From Paracoccaceae bacterium (GTDB taxonomy: Bacteria; Pseudomonadota; Alphaproteobacteria; Rhodobacterales; Rhodobacteraceae), in the NCBI GenBank assembly GCA_013214715.1, contig JABSSB010000124.1:1-39804 (forward strand): DNA of 39,804 nt. Direction: 5' to 3'. Under the pieces are notes generated by a model, which worked only from the letters and a program-made list of their open reading frames with translations, ran no database searches and was not told the origin of the DNA. Position 1 is the stretch's first letter, and each line of letters begins with the position of its first letter. The position numbers were made by a program, and so were the translations under genes. Below are positions 14,976 through 22,879 of the stretch, piece after piece.

Positions 14976-16292
14976 ATGAGAAATTTAGACATATTGCAAC
15001 AATCCATGCGCGCTGCGCTGCATCCGCGCCCGGCCGGGCGGATCGGTGCTGTGCAGGATGGGTTGCTGCGCATTGACGGGGTGTCGCATGTGGCCCGGAT
15101 CGGGGATCTGGTGTCTTTGCGTGGTGCCGGGCCCAAACTCAAGGCGGAGGTCCTGCGGCTTGATCATGGCGCGGTCTGGGCCTTGCCTGATACCCCGCCA
15201 GAAGGGGTAAGCCTTGGACGCAAGGCCTGGTTGGAGGAGCAGCCTGCGCTGGCACCGGATGACAGTTGGATTGGTCGGGTCATTGATCCGTTCGGGCGGC
15301 CATTGGATGGCGACCCGATGATGCGTGGCGCCAAACCGAGATCGCTTTTGGCGCCGCCGCTGCCAGCGGCGCAGCGCGCGCCTTTGGGCCGGCGATTGTC
15401 CAGCGGCCTTGCCGTCATGAACACGATTTTGCCCGTCACTGAAGGCCAGCGGATTGGGCTCTTCGCGGGCTCGGGTGTCGGGAAATCGCGGTTGCTGGCG
15501 CATCTGACACGCAACATGCAGGCCGATATCGTCGTGCTGGCGCTTGTGGGCGAACGGGGACGGGAAGTGGGCGAATTTGTCAATCGCACCTTGGGGCCCG
15601 AAGGGATGCGACGCGCGGTTGTCGTGGCGGCGACATCAGATCAATCAGCCCTGATGCGGCGGCGATGCGCATGGTCGGCGATGGCCGTGGCAGAGCATTT
15701 TCGCGATCAGGGGCGTTCGGTTCTGTTCTTGATGGACAGTGTCACGCGGTTTGCCGAAGCCCATCGCGAGGTGGCGTTGGCGGCCGGAGAAAGCAGCGCA
15801 TTGCGCGGCTACCCGCCTTCGACCATGCCGGCGATCGCCAGCCTTTGCGAACGGTCAGGTCCGGGGTTGGTTGGATCCGGGCAGATCACGGCGGTGTTTT
15901 CCGTGCTTGTCGCGGGATCCGATATGGACGAACCGGTCGCTGACATGTTGCGCGGGGTGCTGGACGGTCATCTGGTGCTGAGCCGGGACATCGCGGAACG
16001 CGGGCGGTATCCCGCTGTCGATGTCAGCCGTTCGGTGTCGCGTTGTCTGCCCGATGCAGCCAGCGAGAGTGAAAATGCCCTGATCTTAGAGGTGCGGAGG
16101 CTTTTGGGGGCGTATGAACAATCCGAGACGATGATCCGGGCCGGGCTTTACGTGCCGGGAACCGATCCGGTGCTGGACCGTGCAGTCAAACTCTGGCCCG
16201 AGTTGGACAGCTTTTTTGCCCGCGCAGAGGAGCCTGGCCTGCAAGACAGTTTTAACCGATTGCAACTTCTCTTGCGGCGCGCAGGGATTTAG
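14976..16292 (+). CDS. fliI: flagellum-specific export ATPase FliI
   Basis: Cytoplasmic ATPase of the flagellar type III export apparatus, related to F1 beta. It has a P-loop 'GLFAGSGVGKS' (about residues 161-171), a Walker-B-like 'RSVLFLMDSVTRFAEAHREV', and 'SALRGYPPSTMPAIASLCER', which is highly characteristic of FliI. ATG 14976 gives 438 residues, the usual size; an upstream TTG at 14943 has no ribosome site. It is divergent from flgB and its 3' end overlaps the convergent DUF1217 gene by 4 bases (16289-16292). The regulator FliH is not in the window. Confidence 0.96.
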   Translation: MRNLDILQQSMRAALHPRPAGRIGAVQDGLLRIDGVSHVARIGDLVSLRGAGPKLKAEVLRLDHGAVWALPDTPPEGVSLGRKAWLEEQPALAPDDSWIGRVIDPFGRPLDGDPMMRGAKPRSLLAPPLPAAQRAPLGRRLSSGLAVMNTILPVTEGQRIGLFAGSGVGKSRLLAHLTRNMQADIVVLALVGERGREVGEFVNRTLGPEGMRRAVVVAATSDQSALMRRRCAWSAMAVAEHFRDQGRSVLFLMDSVTRFAEAHREVALAAGESSALRGYPPSTMPAIASLCERSGPGLVGSGQITAVFSVLVAGSDMDEPVADMLRGVLDGHLVLSRDIAERGRYPAVDVSRSVSRCLPDAASESENALILEVRRLLGAYEQSETMIRAGLYVPGTDPVLDRAVKLWPELDSFFARAEEPGLQDSFNRLQLLLRRAGI

Positions 16293-17092
16293 CGTTGCGA
16301 CAATTGCAACAGGCTGAGCGCGACCGAGCCAGAGGATAGTCCGGCCGTGCCTGCCTGGACTTGCGATCGTGCAAGATAGACGTCGGTCAACCGCTTCAGG
16401 GCCTTGTTGTCAGTTGCAAACTGCGCCACGTCCGACGCACCGGTCAGACGGCGCAGGCGTTTCTGAAACTGGGGCACCTGCGCATCGATATCCAGCTGGG
16501 CAAAGCTTTTGGGCAGGTTCAGCGCGGTTTCGATCATATCCCGCATAGGCGGATCGCCCATGATCGTGAACCACTTGGCACGGTCAGACTGTTCTGTTTC
16601 CGCCAGTTTGGGCAATTCGCGCTGCGCATAAAGGGCAATACGCAAACTGTTATCCTGTTGTCCCACAGCGGCTTCAAAGGACATTTCGCGATAGCGCGAT
16701 ACGACCTCGTCCATCTTGTAATTCAGACCAGTGGTTTTCAGCTCCCCAGGGCCGAATCCGAAAAATTCGCTGAAAGCTTTGTAGCGCCCGTCGCCCAGCC
16801 GATTAGCCAGAGAGCGGGGGTCGAATGTGCCGTCCTCCAACACCTTCTTGATGAAATAGGTGTTGTTGATGTCGCCGCCGAGGCCAAAAGCTCCAAGGGC
16901 CACCTTCATCACATCCCGATTGCGGACGAAATCCTCCACGGTTTCGACTTTTTTGACCTCTTCAAGGAATTTCGCGCTTTCGCGTTCTAGAAGCGGGCCA
17001 CGGTTGAACACCTCGAACTGAGTGTCATAGGTGCGCTGCAACATGCGCCACCCGACAATGCCGGACCCGACGATGGCGGGTTGGAAGCTCAT
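16289..17092 (-). CDS. DUF1217 family flagellar-cluster protein
   Basis: Soluble protein of 267 residues resembling the DUF1217 family found in alphaproteobacterial flagellar clusters. Function is not established. Visible features are a charged helical N-terminal third ('LLERESAKFLEEVKKVETVE'), a segment 'DPRSLANRLGDGRYKAFSEF' followed by FGFG, and a C-terminal helix 'ALKRLTDVYLARSQVQ'. No signal peptide or membrane helix is evident. The start overlaps the flbT stop by 4 bases (ATGA), so it is the last gene of the fliC-flaF-flbT unit. A role with flagellin regulation or secretion is suggested by position only. Confidence 0.75.
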   Translation of the reverse strand: MSFQPAIVGSGIVGWRMLQRTYDTQFEVFNRGPLLERESAKFLEEVKKVETVEDFVRNRDVMKVALGAFGLGGDINNTYFIKKVLEDGTFDPRSLANRLGDGRYKAFSEFFGFGPGELKTTGLNYKMDEVVSRYREMSFEAAVGQQDNSLRIALYAQRELPKLAETEQSDRAKWFTIMGDPPMRDMIETALNLPKSFAQLDIDAQVPQFQKRLRRLTGASDVAQFATDNKALKRLTDVYLARSQVQAGTAGLSSGSVALSLLQLSQR

Positions 17093-17493
17093 ACCTGATG
17101 ACTTTCCATCAAGCGCGTTTCGCGCGGGATCAGGCTGCGAAGGCTTTTGAGGCAGCGATAATACTGATCGTCGATCACGGCCTGCGTCGCCTCGGTCAGT
17201 GCGGCGCGGCTGTCGGGGTCCTGAAACACCTGGCTCAGCTCTTCGATTCGGCGTAGCAGGCCGCTGCGCACGTCGGAAGGATCACTGTCGCCAGACAGGA
17301 CAAGCTGGGCCGTATAGCAGATGCGGCGGACGGGTGTTGTCGCTTCTTCAGGATGGATCGCGTCCTTAAGCCGCAGAATATTTGCACCCGGTGTCAGAAT
17401 GGCCACTCGGCTGCGGCGGTCGCCGTTTTCGATCACGGCGCCATTGATCAGGATGCGCTCACGCGGGGCGAGTTTCAGAACAAGTCCGGCCAT
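17089..17493 (-). CDS. flbT: flagellin mRNA regulator FlbT
   Basis: Post-transcriptional regulator known in Caulobacter to bind the 5' leader of flagellin mRNA and promote its turnover when hook assembly is incomplete. It has 134 residues with the family opening 'LVLKLAPRERILINGAVIEN', 'GANILRLKDAIHPEEATTPV' followed by 'RRICYTAQLVLSGD', and 'QYYRCLKSLRSLIPRE'. The start lies 1 base after the flaF stop, and the stop overlaps the DUF1217 start. Co-location directly downstream of flagellin, whose leader holds a short hairpin near the ribosome site, fits the known role. Confidence 0.93.
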   Translation of the reverse strand: MAGLVLKLAPRERILINGAVIENGDRRSRVAILTPGANILRLKDAIHPEEATTPVRRICYTAQLVLSGDSDPSDVRSGLLRRIEELSQVFQDPDSRAALTEATQAVIDDQYYRCLKSLRSLIPRETRLMESHQV

Positions 17494-17494
17494 C

Positions 17495-17866
17495 TCACGC
17501 TCCCTTGCCGCGCAGGCCCTGCATGATCGCGATATTCACTTCGATCAGGGTGGCCGGGCTGACTTTGCGGGCCAGGGCTTTGCTGGTGTGATCATCGACA
17601 AAACTTGCCAGCGACAGGATTTGCGCTTTCAGAGCGTCCGGCAGTGCATTGCCGGGCTGTCGCAGATCAGCGGCCAAAAGGCGCCAAAGCTTGCGGTTGC
17701 GGGTCAGCGCTTCGGCATAGGCGGGAAAGCTGCGCGCCCTTTCGCCAAAGCTGGATTTCAGATCGCGGGTAATGCGCGCAAATGTCTCGTATTCGACATC
17801 ACGGGCGGTCCGCGTGGACTGGGCCACATCGCGATAGGCGTGGGCTGCATTGCCGGGCATGGACAC
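17495..17866 (-). CDS. flaF: flagellin synthesis regulator FlaF
   Basis: Small helical protein needed for flagellin production or secretion in alphaproteobacteria, acting opposite to FlbT. It has 123 residues with 'YRDVAQSTRTARDVEYETFA', 'ALTRNRKLWRLLAADLRQPG' and 'VSPATLIEVNIAIMQGL', all typical FlaF positions. I keep GTG 17866 because AAGGA lies about 9 bases upstream; ATG 17860 is the alternative, two codons later. It follows the flagellin gene across an 85-base gap that contains a perfect 9-bp hairpin. Confidence 0.9.
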   Translation of the reverse strand: MSMPGNAAHAYRDVAQSTRTARDVEYETFARITRDLKSSFGERARSFPAYAEALTRNRKLWRLLAADLRQPGNALPDALKAQILSLASFVDDHTSKALARKVSPATLIEVNIAIMQGLRGKGA

Positions 17867-17907
17867 GGGTCAAAGTCCTTCTGGAACGGTCGGGGATGTG
17901 TCAGGGG

Positions 17908-17935
17908 TCCGGCGCGACCCTTGTGCCGCGCCGGA
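17908..17935 (-). terminator. intercistronic hairpin after flagellin
   Basis: Perfect 9-bp stem (TCCGGCGCG / CGCGCCGGA) with a 10-base loop in the fliC-flaF gap, 17 bases beyond the flagellin stop. There is no U tract on the minus-strand transcript, so it is more likely a 3' stabiliser or partial terminator than a strong stop. Confidence 0.55.
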
Positions 17936-17951
17936 TATGCTCAGCGAGCGA

Positions 17952-18812
17952 TCAGCGGAAGAGCTGCAGCAGGGTCTGCGGCTGCTGGTTCGCGATTGAC
18001 AGGGCCTGAACACCAAGCTGCTGTTGCGTCTGCAGCGCCTGAAGTCGGGCTGAAGCCTCTTCCATATCGGCATCGACCAGGGTCGAAATGCCGGTCTCCA
18101 TCGAGTCAATGGTCTTGGAGATGAAGTCACGCTGCAATTCGACCCGTGCTTTGGCGGCACCCAGGGCGGCCACGCCTTCGACGGCGTATTGCAGGAACAC
18201 TTCCAGTTCATCGACAGCCGTATCGGCTGTGGTCGCATCAGTGATGCTGGTCCGGCCGGACAAGTCAACATCGGTGACGAAATCCGCGGTCGCGACCGAA
18301 ATGGTCGACAGTGTCGGGGCGTTACCATTGCCCGATGTGTTCGAGCCCGAACGGTCGATCGACGACAGAACGGTCAGTGCCGTGGCGCCATTCCCGTCAA
18401 TATCATCCGACAACAGGTTCACGCCGTTGAACTGTGCGCCTTGCGTGATGGCGGTGACCTGATCTTCACGAGCCTGCAGGTCTGCTTCGATCTTGGCAAA
18501 ATCCGCAGCTTGGGACACACCGCCTGCGGCCAGTTGCTTCATCTCGGTCAGCACCGAAATGACCTGCTCACCCGCGGCCATGGCAACCGAAATCGCAGCT
18601 TCAGCCATGCCCAGGCCGTCTTCGACGGCCTCATAGCCCGCGACGTCGAACTCCATCACTTTGGAGATGGCCCAAATGGCCGAATTGTCCGAGGCGGTCG
18701 CAACGCGCTTGCCGGTGGCAATTTCGCTTTGGACATTACCAAGGTTCTGGTTGGTCATTTTCAGGGTCTGCAACGCCACCATGGCGCCTGTATTGGTCAG
18801 AATGCTGGACAT
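17952..18812 (-). CDS. fliC: flagellin (filament protein)
   Basis: Major filament subunit, 286 residues, of the short alphaproteobacterial type. The N-terminal helix region ('SILTNTGAMVALQTLKMTNQ', 'NLGNVQSEIATGKRVATASD', 'NSAIWAISKVM') and the C-terminal coil ('EEASARLQALQTQQQLGVQA' then 'LSIANQQPQTLLQLFR') are the conserved D0/D1 parts. The variable surface part is short, about 130-200. The ribosome site AGGA (18824-18821) lies 8 bases before the ATG, and a GGGCA/TGCCC hairpin is just upstream. It is the only flagellin gene in the window. It starts the fliC-flaF-flbT-DUF1217 unit, and its long leader holds a CtrA-like site. Confidence 0.97.
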   Translation of the reverse strand: MSSILTNTGAMVALQTLKMTNQNLGNVQSEIATGKRVATASDNSAIWAISKVMEFDVAGYEAVEDGLGMAEAAISVAMAAGEQVISVLTEMKQLAAGGVSQAADFAKIEADLQAREDQVTAITQGAQFNGVNLLSDDIDGNGATALTVLSSIDRSGSNTSGNGNAPTLSTISVATADFVTDVDLSGRTSITDATTADTAVDELEVFLQYAVEGVAALGAAKARVELQRDFISKTIDSMETGISTLVDADMEEASARLQALQTQQQLGVQALSIANQQPQTLLQLFR

Positions 18813-18832
18813 GTTCTCGTTCCTGATTTCAA

Positions 18833-18844
18833 GGGCATTTGCCC
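18833..18844 (-). promoter_or_regulatory. flagellin 5' leader hairpin
   Basis: GGGCA-TT-TGCCC on the plus strand, so the fliC leader can form a 5-bp G/C-rich stem ending 8 bases before the AGGA ribosome site. FlbT is known to act on flagellin leaders; this is a candidate target. The short stem makes the call tentative. Confidence 0.4.
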
Positions 18845-18966
18845 GTTGCGATCACGCCCCCCAAGGGCGCGCCCATGCCCGTTCTGGACCCGGCCAATCC
18901 AAATCCGATTGGATCTTTGCCGCACAACCCATTGCTAGGTTCGCAAGGACCATGGTGCCGGTGGCC

Positions 18967-18981
18967 TTAACAAACGCCTAA
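18967..18981. promoter_or_regulatory. possible CtrA box upstream of flagellin
   Basis: TTAA-N7-CTAA on the plus strand (TTAG-N7-TTAA towards fliC), one mismatch from the CtrA consensus and the same variant as the one upstream of flgE. It lies about 155-170 bases before the flagellin ATG. Confidence 0.35.
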
Positions 18982-19034
18982 CGCCACGACCCGGAACCAC
19001 GGCATTTTTAGACAAGATGAACTTGCTTGGTTTT

Positions 19035-19385
19035 TCACAGTTTTTTCTCCAACTGCGGCCGCGCACGAGAATCCACCGACTGCCAATGCCCATTCTTGTC
19101 ATAGGTTTCGAAACGATCCCGGGCGCGGTGCAGATCCTGCATGCGTTGCGTCACCGCGCGCACGCCCTGCATGGCCATGTCGATCAGATCCTGATTGCGA
19201 CTGATGCGAGATTTCAACTCGAGAAGTGCCGTTTCTGGCAGGTCTTCGCAGTCCAAAACATCCTGCATCAGGGTGGCTTTGCGCTCAACAAGCGGATCTA
19301 GTGCGTCGTAATGGCCTTGTTTCAAAGCGTCACATTCCGCATCCAGGACTGCTTCCAGGCTTTGGCACAGGTCCTCATGTGTCAT
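19035..19385 (-). CDS. flgN: FlgN-like flagellar chaperone
   Basis: Probable cytoplasmic export chaperone for FlgK and FlgL. It has 116 residues, helical, with the heptad-rich opening 'LCQSLEAVLDAECDALKQGH', 'DPLVERKATLMQDVL' and an ending around 'TYDKNGHWQ' of the kind seen in FlgN-like proteins. FlgN is weakly conserved, so the name rests on size, helix pattern and context. The frame is open upstream to 19490, but ATG 19385 overlaps the end of flgJ by 11 bases and gives a normal chaperone length. It is the last gene of the flgJ-flgN unit. Confidence 0.75.
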   Translation of the reverse strand: MTHEDLCQSLEAVLDAECDALKQGHYDALDPLVERKATLMQDVLDCEDLPETALLELKSRISRNQDLIDMAMQGVRAVTQRMQDLHRARDRFETYDKNGHWQSVDSRARPQLEKKL

Positions 19386-19671
19386 GTGTCGTCTCCGCAC
19401 GGGCGAGGGAGGCCATGAATTGCTCAGCCAGCCCAATTCCCCCGGCTTTGGCCAAAGCCTTGGCATGCTCCGTCGCCAAAAGCGACGCAAACTGCGCCTC
19501 TCCCGCGCCGCCGCCCATGGCTTCGCGCGCTTGACCCAGCCCGGCAGATTTCAGCATTTCTGCAAGAAAGGCAGCCTCAAGCTCAGTCGCGGCAGCTTTG
19601 AGGGCGGGGTCGATCTGTGGGCGCTTCGTGGCGCTGACCGGGTGCAGGTGCGGAGCAGAGATATCTGTCAT
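19375..19671 (-). CDS. flgJ: rod-binding protein FlgJ (short form, CheL-like)
   Basis: Rod-assembly protein. It has 98 residues and only the N-terminal rod-binding domain: 'ATELEAAFLAEMLKSAGLGQ' then 'AREAMGGGAGEAQFASLLA' and 'HAKALAKAGGIGLAEQFMAS'. The muramidase domain of enterobacterial FlgJ is absent, as is normal in alphaproteobacteria, where a separate lytic enzyme opens the wall. ATG 19671 has GAGGA at optimal distance; the upstream open frame to 19752 is unlikely. It is divergent from fliK across about 115 bases that contain a CtrA-like near-consensus. Confidence 0.87.
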   Translation of the reverse strand: MTDISAPHLHPVSATKRPQIDPALKAAATELEAAFLAEMLKSAGLGQAREAMGGGAGEAQFASLLATEHAKALAKAGGIGLAEQFMASLARAETTHDT

Positions 19672-19723
19672 CGGATCCTCTTTTCGAATTGAAGGCAATT
19701 TGATCCCTTTCATCACAGCGCGG

Positions 19724-19738
19724 TTAAAATTTGCGTAA
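19724..19738. promoter_or_regulatory. possible CtrA box between flgJ and fliK
   Basis: TTAA-N7-GTAA(C), one mismatch from the CtrA consensus TTAA-N7-TTAA, placed between divergent flgJ (start 19671) and fliK (start 19786). It could serve both. Confidence 0.35.
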
Positions 19739-19785
19739 CTCCTCTGGCGCATGGTGGCCGCGACACAAGCTTATGGGTGATCAGA

Positions 19786-21240
19786 ATGACCAGCCCCGTG
19801 CCCGGTGACATCGCGGGCCTTTTGACACGGAAACCGACGCGACCCGAAGGTGAGACACCTGCCGGGTCGAATGTCGCGGAAAACAAACAAAGCCGCACGG
19901 ATGGTGGGGCCACAGGCTTTGACCGGCTTGTTGCCGGTACGGGGACAGAGCCATCGAGCGGGCGGCCAGAGGCAACTGCGCCTACCCAAGATGTTTCAGA
20001 GGTTGAGGATGCAACCATTGAAGGGTCAACAGCGGCAGACCTGGGTTTGACCGACCTGTCACAAATGTCGGTCTCGCAAAGAAACAAGGAGGATGGGGTG
20101 GCATCCGTCCGTCCGGATGCAGATGTGGATGCGCACCCACTGTTCTCGGCGGAGGTGGCTCAGGCCTCCGATGCCGCGTCCGCTGCGCCAAGCGGGCCGG
20201 AGGCCGACCGCCTCGCGCGCCAGTCACAAGTCGAAGGTGAGCCGGCACATATGCAGGGGCGCCACATGCCGGCGGCGGACACCATGTCGACGCCAGAGGC
20301 CGAGATGCCGCAAACGGGTGATGTCTTGGGCGGTCTGCAGGTGGAGCCTGATCAGGCATCCGGTTCGGATACGCTGCTGCAATCGAAGTCCGCATCAAAG
20401 CATGGCGGACCGGATATTGCGGATGCAAGCCTCCAGCAGGTCATCGGCACCGAGACCGACCAGCAGGACAGACTCTCTCAGACCGGCGCTCCGGCGGTGC
20501 CACATGCGCCTGCCGGTCCAACCAATCCCGATAAACCCGGCAGGCTGGCAAATGGCCCAATACTTTCTCGATCCGAGCGGGACGTGCCATCTGTCGCTGC
20601 TTCCCTAGGCGTCGTGGAAACCCGGCCGACAGGTTTAGGCACCATAGATGAGGGTGCACAGCTTACGACACAACGCTCTGAGCCCACGCGCAGTGTTTCG
20701 GCGCCGGCGCTTGCCATGCCCGACCTGCCTACCGTCGCTTCCGATGAAGCGCTGCTGACGTTGAATGATGCAGCGAAGTCACCCGCGCGGTGGATCCAGC
20801 CGTCGCCCTTGCCGTCGGGGCCAGCCCCTACAACTGCGTCGCTTGTGCCGCAAACCGCGGTGCAGATCGGAGAGATCATGCTCCGCCGGCCCGATGGTCC
20901 GGTAGAGGTGCAGCTTCATCCGGAAGACCTGGGGCCAATCCGCCTGATTGTGTCCCAGTCCGAGACTGGGATGCGCGTGTCCATCAGCGCGGAGCGGGCC
21001 GATGTACTGGACCTTTTGAAACGCCATGCGGATCAGTTGGCCGATGATTTGCGACGCCTGGGATATGGCGATGCGAGCCTGGATTTTGGACAGCAATTCA
21101 GCCGTCAGGCGGACCATCAATCCGCCCTCGCCGCCAGAATTCTTGATCGTGCCCAGCCCGCGGACGAGGCCGCCACCCTGCCCGAACCAGCCCCATCCAA
21201 ACCTGCGATCAGCAATGGCCGCTTTGACATGAGGATTTGA
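19786..21240 (+). CDS. fliK: flagellar hook-length control protein FliK
   Basis: Molecular ruler that sets hook length and switches export from hook to filament proteins. The first 360 residues are long, low-complexity and rich in Ala, Pro, Gln, Ser and Thr, as expected for the ruler. The conserved C-terminal substrate-switch domain lies near residues 365-445, with 'VEVQLHPEDLGPIRLIVS' and 'DLLKRHADQLADDLRRLGYG'. ATG 19786 is chosen over GTG 19777, though neither has a good ribosome site. flgD follows at 3 bases. The N-terminal part is expected to diverge quickly, so only the C-terminus would show similarity in searches. Confidence 0.92.
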   Translation: MTSPVPGDIAGLLTRKPTRPEGETPAGSNVAENKQSRTDGGATGFDRLVAGTGTEPSSGRPEATAPTQDVSEVEDATIEGSTAADLGLTDLSQMSVSQRNKEDGVASVRPDADVDAHPLFSAEVAQASDAASAAPSGPEADRLARQSQVEGEPAHMQGRHMPAADTMSTPEAEMPQTGDVLGGLQVEPDQASGSDTLLQSKSASKHGGPDIADASLQQVIGTETDQQDRLSQTGAPAVPHAPAGPTNPDKPGRLANGPILSRSERDVPSVAASLGVVETRPTGLGTIDEGAQLTTQRSEPTRSVSAPALAMPDLPTVASDEALLTLNDAAKSPARWIQPSPLPSGPAPTTASLVPQTAVQIGEIMLRRPDGPVEVQLHPEDLGPIRLIVSQSETGMRVSISAERADVLDLLKRHADQLADDLRRLGYGDASLDFGQQFSRQADHQSALAARILDRAQPADEAATLPEPAPSKPAISNGRFDMRI

Positions 21241-21242
21241 TC

Positions 21243-21923
21243 ATGACCGATCCCCTGACCGTACAATCCACGCAAGCGGCCGCCGCCGTCCGAGGCAACA
21301 GCGGTGCAGACACCGGATCAGCTTTGAGCGCTGTAACATCCGATTTTGAGACTTTCTTGAAGATGCTCACGGCGCAAGCCAAATATCAGGACCCGTTGGA
21401 GCCGATTGATTCCACCGAATACGCCGCTCAGCTTGCGCAGTTTTCCATGGTCGAACAGCAGGTTCAGACCAATGACATTCTGGCCGCGCTCGTCTCTGAC
21501 ATGGGGCGTTCGGGTCTGACCTCTTTGGGCGGTTGGATCGGGATGCAGGTGCGCAGCCCGGCTCAGGTGAATTTTGCAGGCGAGCCGGTGACACTGACGC
21601 CAGACCTGGCACCGGGCGCTCTTGACGGCGTGTTGGTGGTCAGTTCTGGCACCGGTCAGACCGTGCGGCGGGTTGAGTTTTCCTCGACCGATGCCAGTGT
21701 CACATGGGACGGGTTGATGCAGGACGGGACAAACGCGCCATTTGGCAGCTACAGTTTTCAGGTCGAAAGCTGGCGCGAGGGCAGCCGGATCGATACCGCC
21801 CCGGCCCAGCAATATGACCGCGTCCGCGAAGCCCAGATCACCGCAGACGGCGCGACCTCTCTTGTGCTTGAGGATGGTCGGGTGATCTCCGCCGAGGCGG
21901 TGACCGCTCTGCGCTCGGGATAA
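21243..21923 (+). CDS. flgD: flagellar hook cap protein FlgD
   Basis: Scaffold that caps the growing hook. It has 226 residues with the conserved N-terminal 'FETFLKMLTAQAKYQDPLEP' and 'DSTEYAAQLAQFSMVEQQVQ' followed by TNDIL, then a FlgD Ig-like region containing 'VTWDGLMQDGTNAPFGSYSF'. ATG 21243 has AGGA 7 bases upstream; a TTG two codons earlier overlaps the fliK stop and is less likely. Together with fliK it forms a hook-assembly pair. It is the last flagellar gene before the polyamine region. Confidence 0.96.
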   Translation: MTDPLTVQSTQAAAAVRGNSGADTGSALSAVTSDFETFLKMLTAQAKYQDPLEPIDSTEYAAQLAQFSMVEQQVQTNDILAALVSDMGRSGLTSLGGWIGMQVRSPAQVNFAGEPVTLTPDLAPGALDGVLVVSSGTGQTVRRVEFSSTDASVTWDGLMQDGTNAPFGSYSFQVESWREGSRIDTAPAQQYDRVREAQITADGATSLVLEDGRVISAEAVTALRSG

Positions 21924-21973
21924 TCCGGAGGCAGGCTTGATCCCATGCCCGCTTCGGGGCAGACCTGCACGGG

Positions 21974-22879
21974 ATGCCATCTGCCGGTTCCTCCTCTCTT
22001 GCAGGTCTACCTGACGACCTGACCCTCGCCTTGACACGGGCGCGGCTTGCGACCGGGCAGAGCTTGTTCCGTCGGCTTCCGGGCGGGCGCACAAATCGGG
22101 TCTGGCTCATGCAAGGCGCGGAAACGGATGATGTGGTCATCAAGCTTTATGCGGCGCAGGCGTCCAACACACTCTTTCCCAATGACCCGGGCGCCGAACT
22201 CACTGTTCTTGAGGCACTTTCGCCGCACCGCCTTGCGCCTGAGCCTTTTGCGTCTGGCATCGTTTCGACGGGGTCTTGGCTCGCGTATCGGCATTACCCG
22301 GGACCGACTTGGCAGGCAGGAGTAAAGGCGGTTGCGAGACTGTTGGGGCGGGTTCACGCCTGTGCAGCGCCAAGGGGACTACGCGTCGTGAGTGGCGGCA
22401 GTGCAGATCTAGTGCGGCAGGGCACAGAACTTTTGGCACCATTGGCCGCAGATCCGATGGCGCGGGTCTTGCAGTCGGCCAAGCCACAGGTCAGCATGCC
22501 TGCGGCACCTGCGATGTGTTTGATTCATGGCGATCCGGTTCCGGGCAATCTGGTTGATGGGCCGGACGGTCTGCGATTGATTGATTGGCAATGCCCGGCC
22601 TGGGGAGATCCGGCTGAAGATCTTCTGATGTTCCTGTCGCCAGCGATGCAGCTTTTGTATTGCGGTCGCAGCCTGTCCATCCGGGAACAGCATGATTTTC
22701 TTGCCGCCTATCCAGATCAGGACATGGCCCGGCGCGCGAGGCTGCTACAGCCTTTGGCGCATTGGCGCATGGCGTGTTATTGTCTCAACCGTCTGCGCAA
22801 TGGAGCGACGGATTACGCGGCGGGGCTGCGTGCGGAACTGGCAGCGCTGGGTGTGTCAGATATCGGCCAGCATCAGTGA
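21974..22879 (+). CDS. aminoglycoside phosphotransferase/choline kinase-fold enzyme
   Basis: Small-molecule kinase of the APH/choline kinase fold, 301 residues. An ATP-site lysine occurs in 'VVIKLYA' (K57) and a likely partner glutamate in 'GAELTVLEAL' (E75). The catalytic Brenner motif is 'HGDPVPGN' (H185, D187, N192), followed by the metal-binding 'IDWQ' (D204). The true substrate is not clear: homologues act on choline, thiamine, sugars or other alcohols, and antibiotic resistance is not implied. It starts 50 bases after flgD and its last 24 bases overlap the convergent puuB-like gene on the other strand. No functional link to either neighbour is evident. Confidence 0.85.
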   Translation: MPSAGSSSLAGLPDDLTLALTRARLATGQSLFRRLPGGRTNRVWLMQGAETDDVVIKLYAAQASNTLFPNDPGAELTVLEALSPHRLAPEPFASGIVSTGSWLAYRHYPGPTWQAGVKAVARLLGRVHACAAPRGLRVVSGGSADLVRQGTELLAPLAADPMARVLQSAKPQVSMPAAPAMCLIHGDPVPGNLVDGPDGLRLIDWQCPAWGDPAEDLLMFLSPAMQLLYCGRSLSIREQHDFLAAYPDQDMARRARLLQPLAHWRMACYCLNRLRNGATDYAAGLRAELAALGVSDIGQHQ

